Source: Verrucomicrobiaceae bacterium | GTDB lineage: Bacteria > Verrucomicrobiota > Verrucomicrobiia > Verrucomicrobiales > Verrucomicrobiaceae | Length of the DNA: 64,000 bases | NCBI GenBank assembly: GCA_947458455.1 | Contig: CANGYJ010000004.1 | Location: forward strand, 1 to 64,000 | Direction: 5' to 3' | Shown: in pieces, positions 7,393 through 16,329 of the stretch | Layout: each line of letters starts with the position of its first letter | How positions within the stretch are numbered: position 1 is the stretch's first letter | Notes under the pieces: model-generated | What the model was told of the DNA's origin: nothing | Databases searched by the model: none | What the model saw: only the letters and a program-made list of their open reading frames with translations | Made by a program: the position numbers and the translations under genes

Positions 7393-9354
7393 ATGATTCT
7401 TCTTTTTGTCGATTCCAATGCCAGCCTCCTCGAAAGCCGCGCCGTTTTCCTGAGAGAGCAGCTTCCCGGCTTCACCATCGTGCCCCTCGCCGATGCGGAT
7501 GAGGCTGCCGCCTGGATTGCGAAGGCGGAGGCGCTTGACGTACTCGTCACCGAGGCCATCTTTGATGCCGGGCACACCGGCTTTGCGTTGCGTGATGCGG
7601 CGCGGGCACGCTTTCCGCATGGGCGCGTGCTTTTCACCACCCGCTTTGATTTGAGCGGCTTTGAGGAGCAGCTCGCCGGCACCACCGTGCTCAAAGACGG
7701 CCCTTATCCGCCGGAGAAGCTCGTGCAGCGCGTGCAGGCCCTGCTCACCGCCCCGGTGGATGCCTCCGAGCCGCCGCCCGTCATGGTGCCCGGCACCGTG
7801 CTGGGCAGTTATCAGGTACTCGACCGCCTGTACATCGAAAACGAGGCGGAAACCTACCGTGCCGTCCAGGTCAGCGTGCAGCGTCCGGTGGCGCTCGTGC
7901 TGCTGAAGCCCGAGTATTTGAAGAAGCCGGAAGTCGTGGCGAAATTCAAAGAGCGTATACGCGTGAAGGCCTCGCTCACCTTTGCCCGCATCGCCCCGCT
8001 GTATGAGGCGGGTGAGGCGAATGGCTGGCTCTTCTACACGCGGGAGATTCCGCGTGGCCGCACGCTCGATGAGATCAAGGAATCCGGCGAGCGACTCTCC
8101 GAACGCCGTGTGATCGAGGTGCTCCACGGCATCACCGAGGCCATGGAGCATGCCACCAGCCGTGGCTACCATCACCGCAGCCTCGCGCCGCGTGATATTT
8201 ACGTCGATGGCGAGCACCAGGCCAGCATCACCAACATCTTCCGCCAAGCCACCACCGCCAAACGCGATGCCAAGGCCGATGTGAAGGCGCTGCTGCTCCT
8301 GCTCAGAGATGTCGCCAACGAAGGAAAAGCCCGTGGCGTGCTCGAAACCCTGCAAAACGGCCAGCACGACTGGAGCGGTCTCCTCGATGCCCTCGATGAA
8401 ATCCGCGATGCCATGCGCGAGCACAGCATTGTGAAGAAAATCGAGGCCGAGACGCTGCCGGCCACCGTCGCTCGTGAACGCCCGTGGTGGCTGTGGCTCG
8501 CCGGCATTGCCATCCTCATCGCCGCGGCCCTTTCGGGTGCCCTCACCAATGGCATCGTGCCCTCTTCCAAGCCGAAAAAAGCCGCCAGCACCAGCGTGGC
8601 CTGGCGTCAGATTCCGGCGGGTACCTTCGAGTATCAAAAAAACGAACGCGTGAAGCTGCCGGACTACTGGATGCGCCAAACCGAGGTCACCATCGCTCAG
8701 TATGCTGAGTTCCTTGCCGAGCTGAAAAAAGGCCCCGCGAACCGTTTCGACCATCCCGAGCAACCCAAGACCAAAGAAGGCCACACACCGCCGAAGTGGG
8801 CCGCCATCCACGCCGCCGCGCAAAGCGGCACCAGCTTCAATGGCGAGGCCCTCTCCCTCGACATGCCCGTCACGCAGGTGGATTGGTTTGACGCCTACGC
8901 CTTCGCCAAATGGCGCGGCGAGCGCCTCCCCACCGAGCAGGAATGGGAAAAAGCTGCTCGTGGTGAAAAAGGCCTCCGCTACCCGTGGGGCAATCAACCA
9001 CGCCCCAACGCCGCCAACCTCGGCGATGACTACACCACCTCCGCCAATGCCAAAGGCGGCCAGGTGGATGGCTTCAATCTCACCGCCGCCGTCACCCGCA
9101 GCACGCAGGACGTGAGTCCCTACGGCGTGCAGGACATGGCGGGCAACGTGCAAGAATGGACCGCCAGTGAAAACCAAGACGCCGCCTGGCCTTCGCATCC
9201 CGAGTTCCCCGATGTCCGTGTCCCCGTCGCCCGTGGCGGTCACTACGGCCTCAAATCCAACGACCAGCTCCTCACCGCTCGCCTCTTCCCCGAATCCGCC
9301 CTCGAAACCGCTCCCGCCCGCGGCTTCCGCACCGTGCGAGACACCGCGCCGTGA
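7393..9354 (+). CDS. Degenerate receiver - pseudokinase - TM - FGE-fold membrane protein
   Basis: Three domains can be read in 653 residues. Residues 1-115 resemble a response-regulator receiver (MILLFVDSNASLLESR), but the usual phosphoacceptor aspartate position reads VTEAIFDAG, with glutamate. Residues about 135-330 resemble a Hanks-type kinase (VLGSYQVLDRLYIENEAETY), but the beta-3 lysine position reads VALV, the HRD loop reads HHRSLAPRD and the DFG position reads SITNIF. After a membrane helix (WLWLAGIAILIAAALSGALT) the C-terminal 260 residues are a formylglycine-generating-enzyme fold (RQIPAGTFEY, PVTQVDWFDAYAFAKWRGER, RLPTEQEWEKAARG, YGVQDMAGNVQEW, ARGGHYG). The FGE catalytic cysteine pair is absent. 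It is probably a signalling or scaffold protein rather than an enzyme. Confidence 0.8.
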   Translation: MILLFVDSNASLLESRAVFLREQLPGFTIVPLADADEAAAWIAKAEALDVLVTEAIFDAGHTGFALRDAARARFPHGRVLFTTRFDLSGFEEQLAGTTVLKDGPYPPEKLVQRVQALLTAPVDASEPPPVMVPGTVLGSYQVLDRLYIENEAETYRAVQVSVQRPVALVLLKPEYLKKPEVVAKFKERIRVKASLTFARIAPLYEAGEANGWLFYTREIPRGRTLDEIKESGERLSERRVIEVLHGITEAMEHATSRGYHHRSLAPRDIYVDGEHQASITNIFRQATTAKRDAKADVKALLLLLRDVANEGKARGVLETLQNGQHDWSGLLDALDEIRDAMREHSIVKKIEAETLPATVARERPWWLWLAGIAILIAAALSGALTNGIVPSSKPKKAASTSVAWRQIPAGTFEYQKNERVKLPDYWMRQTEVTIAQYAEFLAELKKGPANRFDHPEQPKTKEGHTPPKWAAIHAAAQSGTSFNGEALSLDMPVTQVDWFDAYAFAKWRGERLPTEQEWEKAARGEKGLRYPWGNQPRPNAANLGDDYTTSANAKGGQVDGFNLTAAVTRSTQDVSPYGVQDMAGNVQEWTASENQDAAWPSHPEFPDVRVPVARGGHYGLKSNDQLLTARLFPESALETAPARGFRTVRDTAP

Positions 9355-9381
9355 GGCGGGCGCAGGTCCCCCACTTCAACA

Positions 9382-9470
9382 ATCAGCAGTCGCCACTCAG
9401 CAATCGACATTCCGAACCTCGCCAACGGATTGAACCGCAGATGGATGAACTCTGATGGCTGATTGCTGAA
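9382..9470. repeat. Intergenic inverted repeat, TCAGCAATC type
   Basis: TCAGCAATC (9397-9405) and GATTGCTGA (9461-9469) are perfect inverted arms, and AATCAGCAG just before them is echoed by CTGATGGCTGATT. The stem encloses about 55 bases between the FGE-fold gene and the next secreted protein. It looks like a dispersed hairpin element; a terminator role is possible but there is no U-tract. Confidence 0.45.
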
Positions 9471-9519
9471 GCTTTACGCCCCCTTGACTCCTCGGCCCTC
9501 TTCCCCCCATACTCCCGCC

Positions 9520-10377
9520 ATGCGCTTCTTTCTTTTTCTCCTGCTTCTCGCCAGCCCCGCTGCGGCTCAGTATGCCGCGAATCTCACGCTGCAAAAAGGC
9601 AACTTCCTTCAGGGCGAGCCGCTGCTGGCCTTCGTCACCATCACGAACCGCTCCGGAGCCGATGCCATCGTCGGCGGCGTCGGTTCGCGGCCTTGGTTGC
9701 AGTTTCAGTTTGAGGATTCGCAGGGACGCCAGCTCGCCCCCGTGCCCATCAGCTCCCGCGATGCCATTACTTTAAAGGCGGGCAGCACCACACGGCACAC
9801 CGTCGAGATCGAAGGCAGCGCCTCCACCGCCGATGTCGGCACCTTTTACACCGTCGCCAGCATCTACCACCCGCCTAGCAGCCAGTACTACGCCACCAAT
9901 CGCTCACGCATCACCGTCACCGATTCAAAGCCCATGTTTGATGAATCCTTCGGCGTGCCGCAGGGCTTTCCCCAGGCAGGCCGTGCCCGCCGTTATCAGG
10001 CCATCATCTTTCGAGACATCGATTCCGTCACGCTTTACGCACGCATGGTCGATGATCGCTCCAAGGAACGTCTCAGCACCCAGCTCCTCGGCCCCATCAT
10101 CCATTCCATCCAGCCGCAGATGGCCATCGACAGCAAAAACCACTTTCACCTTCTCTTCATGGCTCAGCCCCGTGTCTTCTGCCACACCATCATGAAGCCC
10201 GATGGCCAGATCGCCAAGCGCAGCTACTACCGCGATCTCGAAGGCAGCCGCCCCAGGCTCATCATGATCAAAAACGGAGCGGAAATCATCGGTGGCGAGT
10301 ATTTTGATCCCTCGAAGCCCCCCGTTCGAAAAGGCCCCGCCATCCGCAAAGCCTCCGAGCGCCCTTCCGGCCTTTAA
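9520..10377 (+). CDS. Secreted protein of unknown function
   Basis: The ATG at 9520 gives a strong signal peptide, MRFFLFLLLLASPAAAQ, then a 268-residue mature protein. The first part is beta-rich, with an Ig-like feel (LTLQKGNFLQGEPLLAFVTI TNRS, TLKAGSTTRHTVEIEG, GTFYTVASIYHPPSSQYYAT). The second part contains short propeller-like phrases (QPQMAIDSKNHFHLLFMAQP, HTIMKPDGQIAKRSYYRD). I do not recognise a named family and see no catalytic motif. It lies in the same direction as the sulfatase 51 bases downstream and may be co-transcribed with it. Confidence 0.7.
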   Translation: MRFFLFLLLLASPAAAQYAANLTLQKGNFLQGEPLLAFVTITNRSGADAIVGGVGSRPWLQFQFEDSQGRQLAPVPISSRDAITLKAGSTTRHTVEIEGSASTADVGTFYTVASIYHPPSSQYYATNRSRITVTDSKPMFDESFGVPQGFPQAGRARRYQAIIFRDIDSVTLYARMVDDRSKERLSTQLLGPIIHSIQPQMAIDSKNHFHLLFMAQPRVFCHTIMKPDGQIAKRSYYRDLEGSRPRLIMIKNGAEIIGGEYFDPSKPPVRKGPAIRKASERPSGL

Positions 10378-10428
10378 ATCGGCAGATAGGCGAAAGTAAC
10401 TTGCCCGGCGGATGGTTCATGATGGCGA

Positions 10429-11895
10429 ATGAACTGCTTCCCCTGCTTACTCTTCTTCGTCCTCTGGCTTTCTTCTTCGGCTGCGCAGCCGCCGAATGTC
10501 GTCGTCATCCTTGCCGATGATCTCGGCTACGGCGATCTCGGCTGCTACGGCCATCCGAAGTTTAAAACGCCGCGCATTGATCAAATGGCCGCAGAAGGCG
10601 TGAAGATGCTGCAGTTCAACGCGCCCGCGCCTTTCTGTGCTCCTACGCGGGCCTCGCTCATGACCGGGCGTTATCCCTTCCGCTGCGGCATGACGCAGAA
10701 TCCCGCGCCCGATGGCGGAGCGGAGGCGGATGCGCTGGCATTGCCGAAAGCCGAAATCACCCTCGCGCAGATTTTGAAAGCCGCCGGCTATGCCACCGGC
10801 ATGGTCGGCAAATGGCACCTCGGCCACCAACCCGGCTCGCTGCCCACCGAGCGTGGCTTTGACGAATACTTCGGCATTCCTTACTCGAACGACATGCGTC
10901 CCGTGCAGGTCCTCGAAGGCACCGCCGTGGCCGAATATCCCGTCGTGCAGGCCACGCTCACCACCCGCTACGCAAAACACGCCACCGACTTCATCCAGCG
11001 ACACGCCAAGAAGCCCTTCTTCCTCTACTTCGCCGAGGCCATGCCGCACAAGCCGCTCGCCGCCTCCAAGAAGAATGACCAAAAGAGCGGCGCTGGCCTC
11101 TACGGCGATGCCTTGCTCGATCTCGACGACAGCGTGGGCGCGGTGCTCGATGCGCTGAAGCAAAACGGCCTCGATGAAAACACGCTCATCCTCTTCAGCA
11201 GCGACAACGGCGCGTGGTTCGGCGGCAGCTGCGGCGGTCTGCGTGGCATGAAAGGCACCAGTTGGGAAGGCGGCTACCGCGTCCCCATGATCGCCCGCTG
11301 GCCCGGCAAGATCCCCGCAGGTCGGGCGAGCAGTGAACTGGCCGTGATGATGGATCTTTTCACCACCGTCCTCGCTGCCACCGGCGCGAAGATGCCCGAT
11401 GACCGCGTGCTCGATGGTCGCGATCTGATGCCGCTACTCGCTGGCGATGCCAAATCGCCTCACGAGTTCGTTTTCGGTCATCAAGGCCCCAAGCTCGTCA
11501 CCATCCGCGATGCCCGCTGGAAGCTGCACCTGCTGCCCGCCCGCGAAATGAATCTCAAACCCGGCCCGGATGGCAAATGGCTCGATCCACGCCTTCCCGA
11601 CGGCGTCACCATCCTCGCCCCCGTTGAGCAATACAACCTCGATGCCCACCCCGGCCTCAAGACCGGCGTCGAAGGCGCGAAAGGCCTGCTCTTCGACCTT
11701 CAAGCCGATCCCGGCGAGCAAGTCGATGTCGCCTCGCAGCATCCCGACCAAGTGAAACGCCTCCAAGCCGCTTTCGATGCGATGAACAAGGACGTGCCCG
11801 TCGTCGAAGAGGTCAAACGAGCGCCTTATAAGAAGCCGCAGCCACCTTCGGCTGATACACGCAGGCCGGATCTTCCGCGAAGGGATCACCAATGA
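10429..11895 (+). CDS. Secreted arylsulfatase-type sulfatase
   Basis: This 488-residue protein has a signal peptide (MNCFPCLLFFVLWLSSSAAQ), then the sulfatase core: PNVVVILADDLGYGDLGCYG with paired metal-binding aspartates, CAPTRASLMTGRYPFR with the cysteine at residue 70 that is converted to formylglycine, GKWHLGH, and SSDNGAWFGGSCGGLRGMKG. It is a family S1 sulfatase hydrolysing sulfate esters of glycans or similar substrates in the periplasm or outside the cell. It needs a maturase; the FGE-fold protein upstream lacks catalytic cysteines and is unlikely to be it. The last 83 bases overlap a convergent radical SAM gene, and the final residues (ADTRRPDLPRRDHQ) look like read-through. Confidence 0.9.
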   Translation: MNCFPCLLFFVLWLSSSAAQPPNVVVILADDLGYGDLGCYGHPKFKTPRIDQMAAEGVKMLQFNAPAPFCAPTRASLMTGRYPFRCGMTQNPAPDGGAEADALALPKAEITLAQILKAAGYATGMVGKWHLGHQPGSLPTERGFDEYFGIPYSNDMRPVQVLEGTAVAEYPVVQATLTTRYAKHATDFIQRHAKKPFFLYFAEAMPHKPLAASKKNDQKSGAGLYGDALLDLDDSVGAVLDALKQNGLDENTLILFSSDNGAWFGGSCGGLRGMKGTSWEGGYRVPMIARWPGKIPAGRASSELAVMMDLFTTVLAATGAKMPDDRVLDGRDLMPLLAGDAKSPHEFVFGHQGPKLVTIRDARWKLHLLPAREMNLKPGPDGKWLDPRLPDGVTILAPVEQYNLDAHPGLKTGVEGAKGLLFDLQADPGEQVDVASQHPDQVKRLQAAFDAMNKDVPVVEEVKRAPYKKPQPPSADTRRPDLPRRDHQ

Positions 11896-12742
11896 CGCCA
11901 TAAGCCCGTGCCCGTGAGCCGCCGCAGCACGAATTGAACTCGCAGCGACCACACTTGCCACCCAGCGCCTGATTGTCCCGCAGCGAAACAAAGAGCGGAT
12001 GATGCCGGTAAATCTCCGTCGGATGTTCCTCGCGCACATTACCGCAATCGAACGGCAGAAAGCCGCTCAGCGAAACCACACCCGTGTGCGAAATGAACAT
12101 CACCTCGCGTCCATCGCGAATCCCCAACGGCGAGCGCATGCCCGGGCGATGCTTGCCTGCTCTCGCGCCGAGCGATTGCACCAGCAGAAACACGCTCCAG
12201 ATCGCCGGTTTCAGCTCAAACATCAGCTTCTTGAAGGCTTCATACTCGCTCAGGTTGCCCCGTGTCAGCGTCGTATTGATCTGCACACTCAAATCCGCCG
12301 CATGCGCCCGGTGAACCGCCGCGATGGTGCGGTCAAACGTGCCGCTCACCCCGCGAAACGCATCATGCGTGGCCCGCGTGGCACCATCCAGGCTCAGCGA
12401 AATTCGCTCCACCCCTGCCGCCTTGATCTCCGCAAAGTCCGCATGAATCAGCCGCGCCGTCGCCGAAGGACTCAGCCCCACATGCAGCCCTGCCGCCGCC
12501 GCCTCCCGCACCAGATCGAGCGCATCCGTCCGCATCAGCGGATCACCGCCCGTCAGGATCAACATCGGCGGCCTCAACTCCGCCAGTTGCCCGATGAGCC
12601 GGCTCGACTCCTCCCGATTCAACTCCTGCGGATGCCGATGCGACTGCGTCTCCGCCCGGCAATGCTTGCAGGCCAGCGCACAAGCCCGCGTGACCTCCCA
12701 GAAGACGAGAAATAGGCGCTCCTCAAAACCATCGTAGGCCAT
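11813..12742 (-). CDS. Radical SAM/SPASM protein (TIGR04053-like), internally shortened
   Basis: The start MAYDGFEERLFLVFWEVTR leads directly into CALACKHC, the CxxxCxxC site for the SAM-binding iron-sulfur cluster. Then come LILTGGDPLMR, ERISLSLDGATRATHDAFRG and a C-terminal SPASM-like region, KCGRCEFNSCCGGSRARAYG. This layout resembles TIGR04053-type radical SAM/SPASM proteins related to heme d1 and peptide-modification enzymes. From memory, family members have about 70 residues between SVFLLV and the GIRDGREVMFISHTG segment; here only about 17 remain. The frame stays open. It may be a decayed or minimal form. It is convergent with, and overlaps, the sulfatase. Upstream methionines in frame exist, but the motif spacing favours 12742. 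Confidence 0.75.
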   Translation of the reverse strand: MAYDGFEERLFLVFWEVTRACALACKHCRAETQSHRHPQELNREESSRLIGQLAELRPPMLILTGGDPLMRTDALDLVREAAAAGLHVGLSPSATARLIHADFAEIKAAGVERISLSLDGATRATHDAFRGVSGTFDRTIAAVHRAHAADLSVQINTTLTRGNLSEYEAFKKLMFELKPAIWSVFLLVQSLGARAGKHRPGMRSPLGIRDGREVMFISHTGVVSLSGFLPFDCGNVREEHPTEIYRHHPLFVSLRDNQALGGKCGRCEFNSCCGGSRARAYGVIGDPFAEDPACVYQPKVAAASYKALV

Positions 12743-12927
12743 CGCGGGCACCCTCGAGACTTCCAAATCCAAAACGGGCATTTTGATGGCCATACCAAAC
12801 GCCCAAACGCCGACTACGCTCCGCCAACCGACGCCGAAGGTTGCGCCGATTTTGTGCGATGCCGTTTGTGACGAGATCGTCATACCCTTTTGCCTGACAG
12901 GACCGCCAGGATTCCGAAAGGGAACGG

Positions 12928-14646
12928 GTGAGAACCCATCCTTTGCTGCTCAATGAAGAACGATGCCGCCGGCTCGGCCTGTGGATCCTGCTGGCAGTGG
13001 CCGCGCTGCTCTACCTGCCTGGAACAAGTGTGATCCCGCTGATGGACCGGGATGAGCCGCGCTTTGGTCAGGCGACGGTGGAAATGATGGAGCGCAGCAC
13101 CTGGACGGTGCCCTATTTCAATGGTGAGTACCGTTTCGACAAGCCGCCGCTGACATACTGGTGGATGCGTCTTCACTATGAACTGCTCGGTATGAACGAA
13201 CTGGCCGCGAGGATGCATGGCCTCGTGGCCGCCTGGCTGACGGCGCTGGTCATCGCGGGACTCGCGCGTCGCGTGGCCGGCACACACCGGGCGGGGGTGA
13301 TCGGCGGGCTGCTGTGGCTGACCACTCTCCAGGTACTGATCCACGGACGCCTATGCGTGGCGGACATGCCGATGGTGCTGTGTGTGACGCTCGCATGCCG
13401 AGCGCTCATGGAGCTCCTGATGCTGGAGGATGCGCAGGCGCGTTCGCCTCGCTGGTTCTGGGTGCTGTGGCTGTCGCTGGGTCTGGGCTTTTTGGCCAAA
13501 GGGCCGGTGGCCTGGATAGTCCCTGCGCTAGGACTGGTTTTGTGGCGGTTTGTGTTCTGGAGGAAAGCCGTGGCGTGGCGCCGCCTACGGGTGCTGCCCG
13601 GCATGCTGGTGATGCTGGCACCGGTGGTGGCGTGGGGTGTGCCCGCGCTGATCGAAACGCAGGGATTGTTCTGGCAGGTCGGAATGGGGCGCCATGTGGT
13701 GCAGCGAGGTGTGGAGGTACTCAACGGACGAAAATTCATTCCCGGCTACTACCTGCTCACGACCTGGGTGAGCCTGTTTCCGTGGTCATTCTTTGTGCTG
13801 CCGGCTTGGCAGCTGATGAAGTCATCGTGGCGGCCGGAGACCGCCTTTCTCGCCGCCTGTTTTGTGGCACCGCAAATCGTGTTCTTTTTCTATGCCACGC
13901 AACTGCCGCATTACGTCATGCCGGGCTATCCCGCCTTTGTGGTGCTGCTGGCCACCGCCTGGGCGAAGGAGGGCACTGAAGAGGGGCGGGCTTTCCCGGG
14001 ACTTTCGGTTTACGGCACCTACGCTCTCGGCGGGCTGGCGCTGGCGGCCGTCGTGATTGCCTTCACCATTCCCATCGAGCATGTGGCCCTGCGCTCGCTC
14101 GCTCGCTCGGCGGCTTGCTTGCTGGCCGTGATCCTGCTGGGAGGCGGTGCTGCCGCGGCCTACGCTTGGACACGGCGCGGCTCCTGGGCCCTGCTTCTGC
14201 CGGGGATGGTTCTGGTGGTCCTGGGAACGGCGCTGCTGCCTTTCGCGGACAGCCTTCGCACCACCTCGGTGACAATTCAGGCTGCACACACGGTCAAGGC
14301 TCTGCCGGCGGAGACTCGCTGTCTCGGATGTGGTTACGACGAGCCGAGCCTCGTCTATTACACCGGTCGTCGCTGGCAGATGGGAGGCGATCTTGCCACC
14401 GCACGGCAGCACCTCGAGCAGCCCGGCCCTTGCGCGGTCATCCTGCTGCGCCGGGAATGGACGCTGGATCACTGGCTGAAGACCCTCACGGGTTCGCGCA
14501 CACCAGGAACGCCCTCGAAGGACTTTTCCGCGGACGTCGATGCGCTATGTGGCTCCTTTCCCAACACGGAGGTTCAGTCCGTTGCCGGATTCAATGCCGC
14601 AAGATCGAGCTGGACGGAGGTCGTTTTGCTCGCCCGGCGACGCTGA
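12928..14646 (+). CDS. ArnT/PMT-type membrane glycosyltransferase
   Basis: This 572-residue polytopic membrane protein starts at GTG just after a purine-rich AAAGGGAA stretch. It shows the family signature LPGTSVIPLMDRDEPRFGQA with the catalytic DxDEPRF-type acidic pair after the first helix, then YRFDKPPLTYWWMRLHYELL, and ten or more further hydrophobic helices. A soluble C-terminal part includes ETRCLGCGYDEPSLVYYTG. The family transfers sugars from polyprenyl-phosphate donors to lipid A or proteins on the periplasmic side. The acceptor is not readable. The convergent neighbour is a PAP2 phosphatase, so the pair may remodel envelope lipids. Confidence 0.85.
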   Translation: MRTHPLLLNEERCRRLGLWILLAVAALLYLPGTSVIPLMDRDEPRFGQATVEMMERSTWTVPYFNGEYRFDKPPLTYWWMRLHYELLGMNELAARMHGLVAAWLTALVIAGLARRVAGTHRAGVIGGLLWLTTLQVLIHGRLCVADMPMVLCVTLACRALMELLMLEDAQARSPRWFWVLWLSLGLGFLAKGPVAWIVPALGLVLWRFVFWRKAVAWRRLRVLPGMLVMLAPVVAWGVPALIETQGLFWQVGMGRHVVQRGVEVLNGRKFIPGYYLLTTWVSLFPWSFFVLPAWQLMKSSWRPETAFLAACFVAPQIVFFFYATQLPHYVMPGYPAFVVLLATAWAKEGTEEGRAFPGLSVYGTYALGGLALAAVVIAFTIPIEHVALRSLARSAACLLAVILLGGGAAAAYAWTRRGSWALLLPGMVLVVLGTALLPFADSLRTTSVTIQAAHTVKALPAETRCLGCGYDEPSLVYYTGRRWQMGGDLATARQHLEQPGPCAVILLRREWTLDHWLKTLTGSRTPGTPSKDFSADVDALCGSFPNTEVQSVAGFNAARSSWTEVVLLARRR

Positions 14647-15422
14647 AGCTGAACGGTGCGCATCCGCCGGACTACAACGCCGAGAGGCACGCCCGCCATC
14701 AACGAGAGGCAGACGGACACAAACACATCACTGGGGTGATGGCGGTTGTTCTGCATGCGTGACCACGACACGCCGGCGGAGATCAGCACCAGCGGCACGC
14801 CTACCGGCGGCAGCGCGATCGCCACCGGCACGCTCGCGCCAAAGGCAGTCGCCGTGTGGGCGCTGGGAAAGGATTGCAGCCGGGAGCGAAACGTCGGCCC
14901 GTAGAAGCCCGGCTCGCCCTCATACGAGGGACGTGCCCTGCCTGTGAGAAAGCGCCCTACATTGGCAAGGCCACCGCAGATCACGGTACCCGCCATCGCA
15001 ATGATCACAAGCCTGCGAAAAAAAACCGACTTTCGGAATACGGCCGCCACGCCTAGAAAAACGAACACCGCCATGTTGAAACCGAGAAAGTCACCCCAGT
15101 AACTCAATGCCTGCGCCAGTTGATGCACCGTCAGCATGCCCACCCCGGTCTCCTCGTGACGGATCTCGCGCAGAAGGGGGATGTCCACGAGCATCAGCGC
15201 CAGCGCGGTCGTCAGCATGGTCAAAATCGCCAGCGCATAGGCCTGCCTTCGCCGCGACGCCCAGTCCCATGCATCTCGAACCACCTGCACGGCATCATTT
15301 CTCCAAAGTGTCGCCGCCTGAACAAAACCTGGCACATTCGTCGGCCATGGCCCGTCTGCATGACGTTTTGAGGTGAATCGAGAATGGGGGCGGGGTGGGG
15401 CGGTAAGAAGGCGGGAGTCCAT
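14574..15422 (-). CDS. Membrane PAP2-family lipid phosphatase
   Basis: The ATG at 15422 gives 282 residues. The three PAP2 motifs are present: GRFLTGRARPS (KxxxxxxRP-like, with arginine in place of the usual lysine), SFPSAHTATAF, and WSRMQNNRHHPSDV (SRxxxxxHxxxD). Several membrane helices frame them (AYALAILTMLTTALALMLV, LVIIAMAGTVICGGLANV). The enzyme should remove phosphate from a lipid such as undecaprenyl pyrophosphate, phosphatidate or lipid A at the outer face of the inner membrane. Its 3' end overlaps the convergent glycosyltransferase by 73 bases. A hairpin CGCCCG...CGGGCG lies just upstream of the start. Confidence 0.85.
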   Translation of the reverse strand: MDSRLLTAPPRPHSRFTSKRHADGPWPTNVPGFVQAATLWRNDAVQVVRDAWDWASRRRQAYALAILTMLTTALALMLVDIPLLREIRHEETGVGMLTVHQLAQALSYWGDFLGFNMAVFVFLGVAAVFRKSVFFRRLVIIAMAGTVICGGLANVGRFLTGRARPSYEGEPGFYGPTFRSRLQSFPSAHTATAFGASVPVAIALPPVGVPLVLISAGVSWSRMQNNRHHPSDVFVSVCLSLMAGVPLGVVVRRMRTVQLQRRRASKTTSVQLDLAALNPATD

Positions 15423-15485
15423 CTGGCTCCAACTTAACGCCCGGTCTAACACGGGCGAGAATCCGCATGCGACGCTTTGGTCACG

Positions 15486-16300
15486 CTAGGCATCCGATTT
15501 GTCACGCATCACCAATGGACGTCGATGCCACAGCAGCCAGAGCAAATCTCACTAGGCCCCGCGCACACGCGGCGTAGATGTGGCGGAAACGGTCGTGGAG
15601 GCCACCCAGGCGGGGGTGGCGCGGGTGGTGGCGGTCAGGATGCCGAGGAAGATCAAAAAGCGCACCCACTTTGATTGGGCGAAGAAACCTTCCAAATCGC
15701 CGCTGTGGCCGAAAAGCACGCGGGAGCCGACGATGAGCATCAACAGGCCAAAACCGCCGATGTAGAGCAGGCGCTCGATGGAGACATGCTGCCCATAGTG
15801 AAACGGCGAGAGCACGAGACCGAGCCAGCCAAGGGCCAGCGCCCAAAACAGACCCGTGGTGAGTGATCCGGCTGCTGCGGCCTCCAGCGCACTTCGATGA
15901 GCAGATCACCCGCCGCGACGACTGCTCGCAAAGCATAGCCGACGGCCACGAGGCCATGCGCTTCGAGAAAAAAGCTGCTCACGAGCAAAACGGCTGCTGC
16001 GATGGCTCGCCGCAGTTTTGCGTGGCTTTGCGCCGCTGATTTGGGATCGCCAAAATCACCGCCGAGCATGCGCGGAAACACAAACGATCCGATGCCGAGC
16101 ACCGGCGGCAGCAGGAGCCCTTGGTAAAGCAGCAGCCCGGCGAGCCAACACCTCGCCACATCCATCTCCGCATGCATCATCGCCGCGCCGGCGATGCCGC
16201 AGCTCTCGCGTGAAGCCGCGAACGATCGAATTCTGGCAGGGCGGCCCGCATCGCCTGCACGACCGCTTCCAGGATGAACGCACGGAAGAAGGCGCGTGGA
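15486..16300 (-). pseudogene. NnrS-like membrane protein, disrupted by several frameshifts
   Basis: No single frame covers this gene, but the pieces join in order. One frame gives [33 protein letters not shown] and continues to [24 protein letters not shown]. Near 15870 the reading moves to a second frame: GSLTTGLFWALALGWLGLVL, then RLLYIGGFGLLMLIVGSRVL FGHSG. Near 15585 it moves to a third (HIYAACARGLV), and near 15555 back to the second (DLLWLLWHRRPLVMRDKSDA, stop at 15486). The combined protein resembles the C-terminal half of NnrS, a heme/copper membrane protein linked to nitric oxide handling. The usual N-terminal half is missing because the upstream Spy-like gene ends at 16330. It is either a pseudogene or an assembly-error region. 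Confidence 0.6.
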
Positions 16301-16329
16301 GGCTGGAGCGGCTGGCACCGTGAGGGAGC

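Noticed and set aside
6910-9243. Very long open frame (about 777 codons) antisense to the receiver/pseudokinase/FGE-fold gene
   Set aside because: High GC leaves the opposite strand open. The translation is Gly/Ala/His/Arg-rich with no recognisable motif, while the sense frame has clear domains.
7393-11895. FGE-fold protein as the activator of the nearby sulfatase
   Set aside because: No cysteine is present in the FGE-fold domain, so it cannot perform the cysteine-to-formylglycine oxidation.
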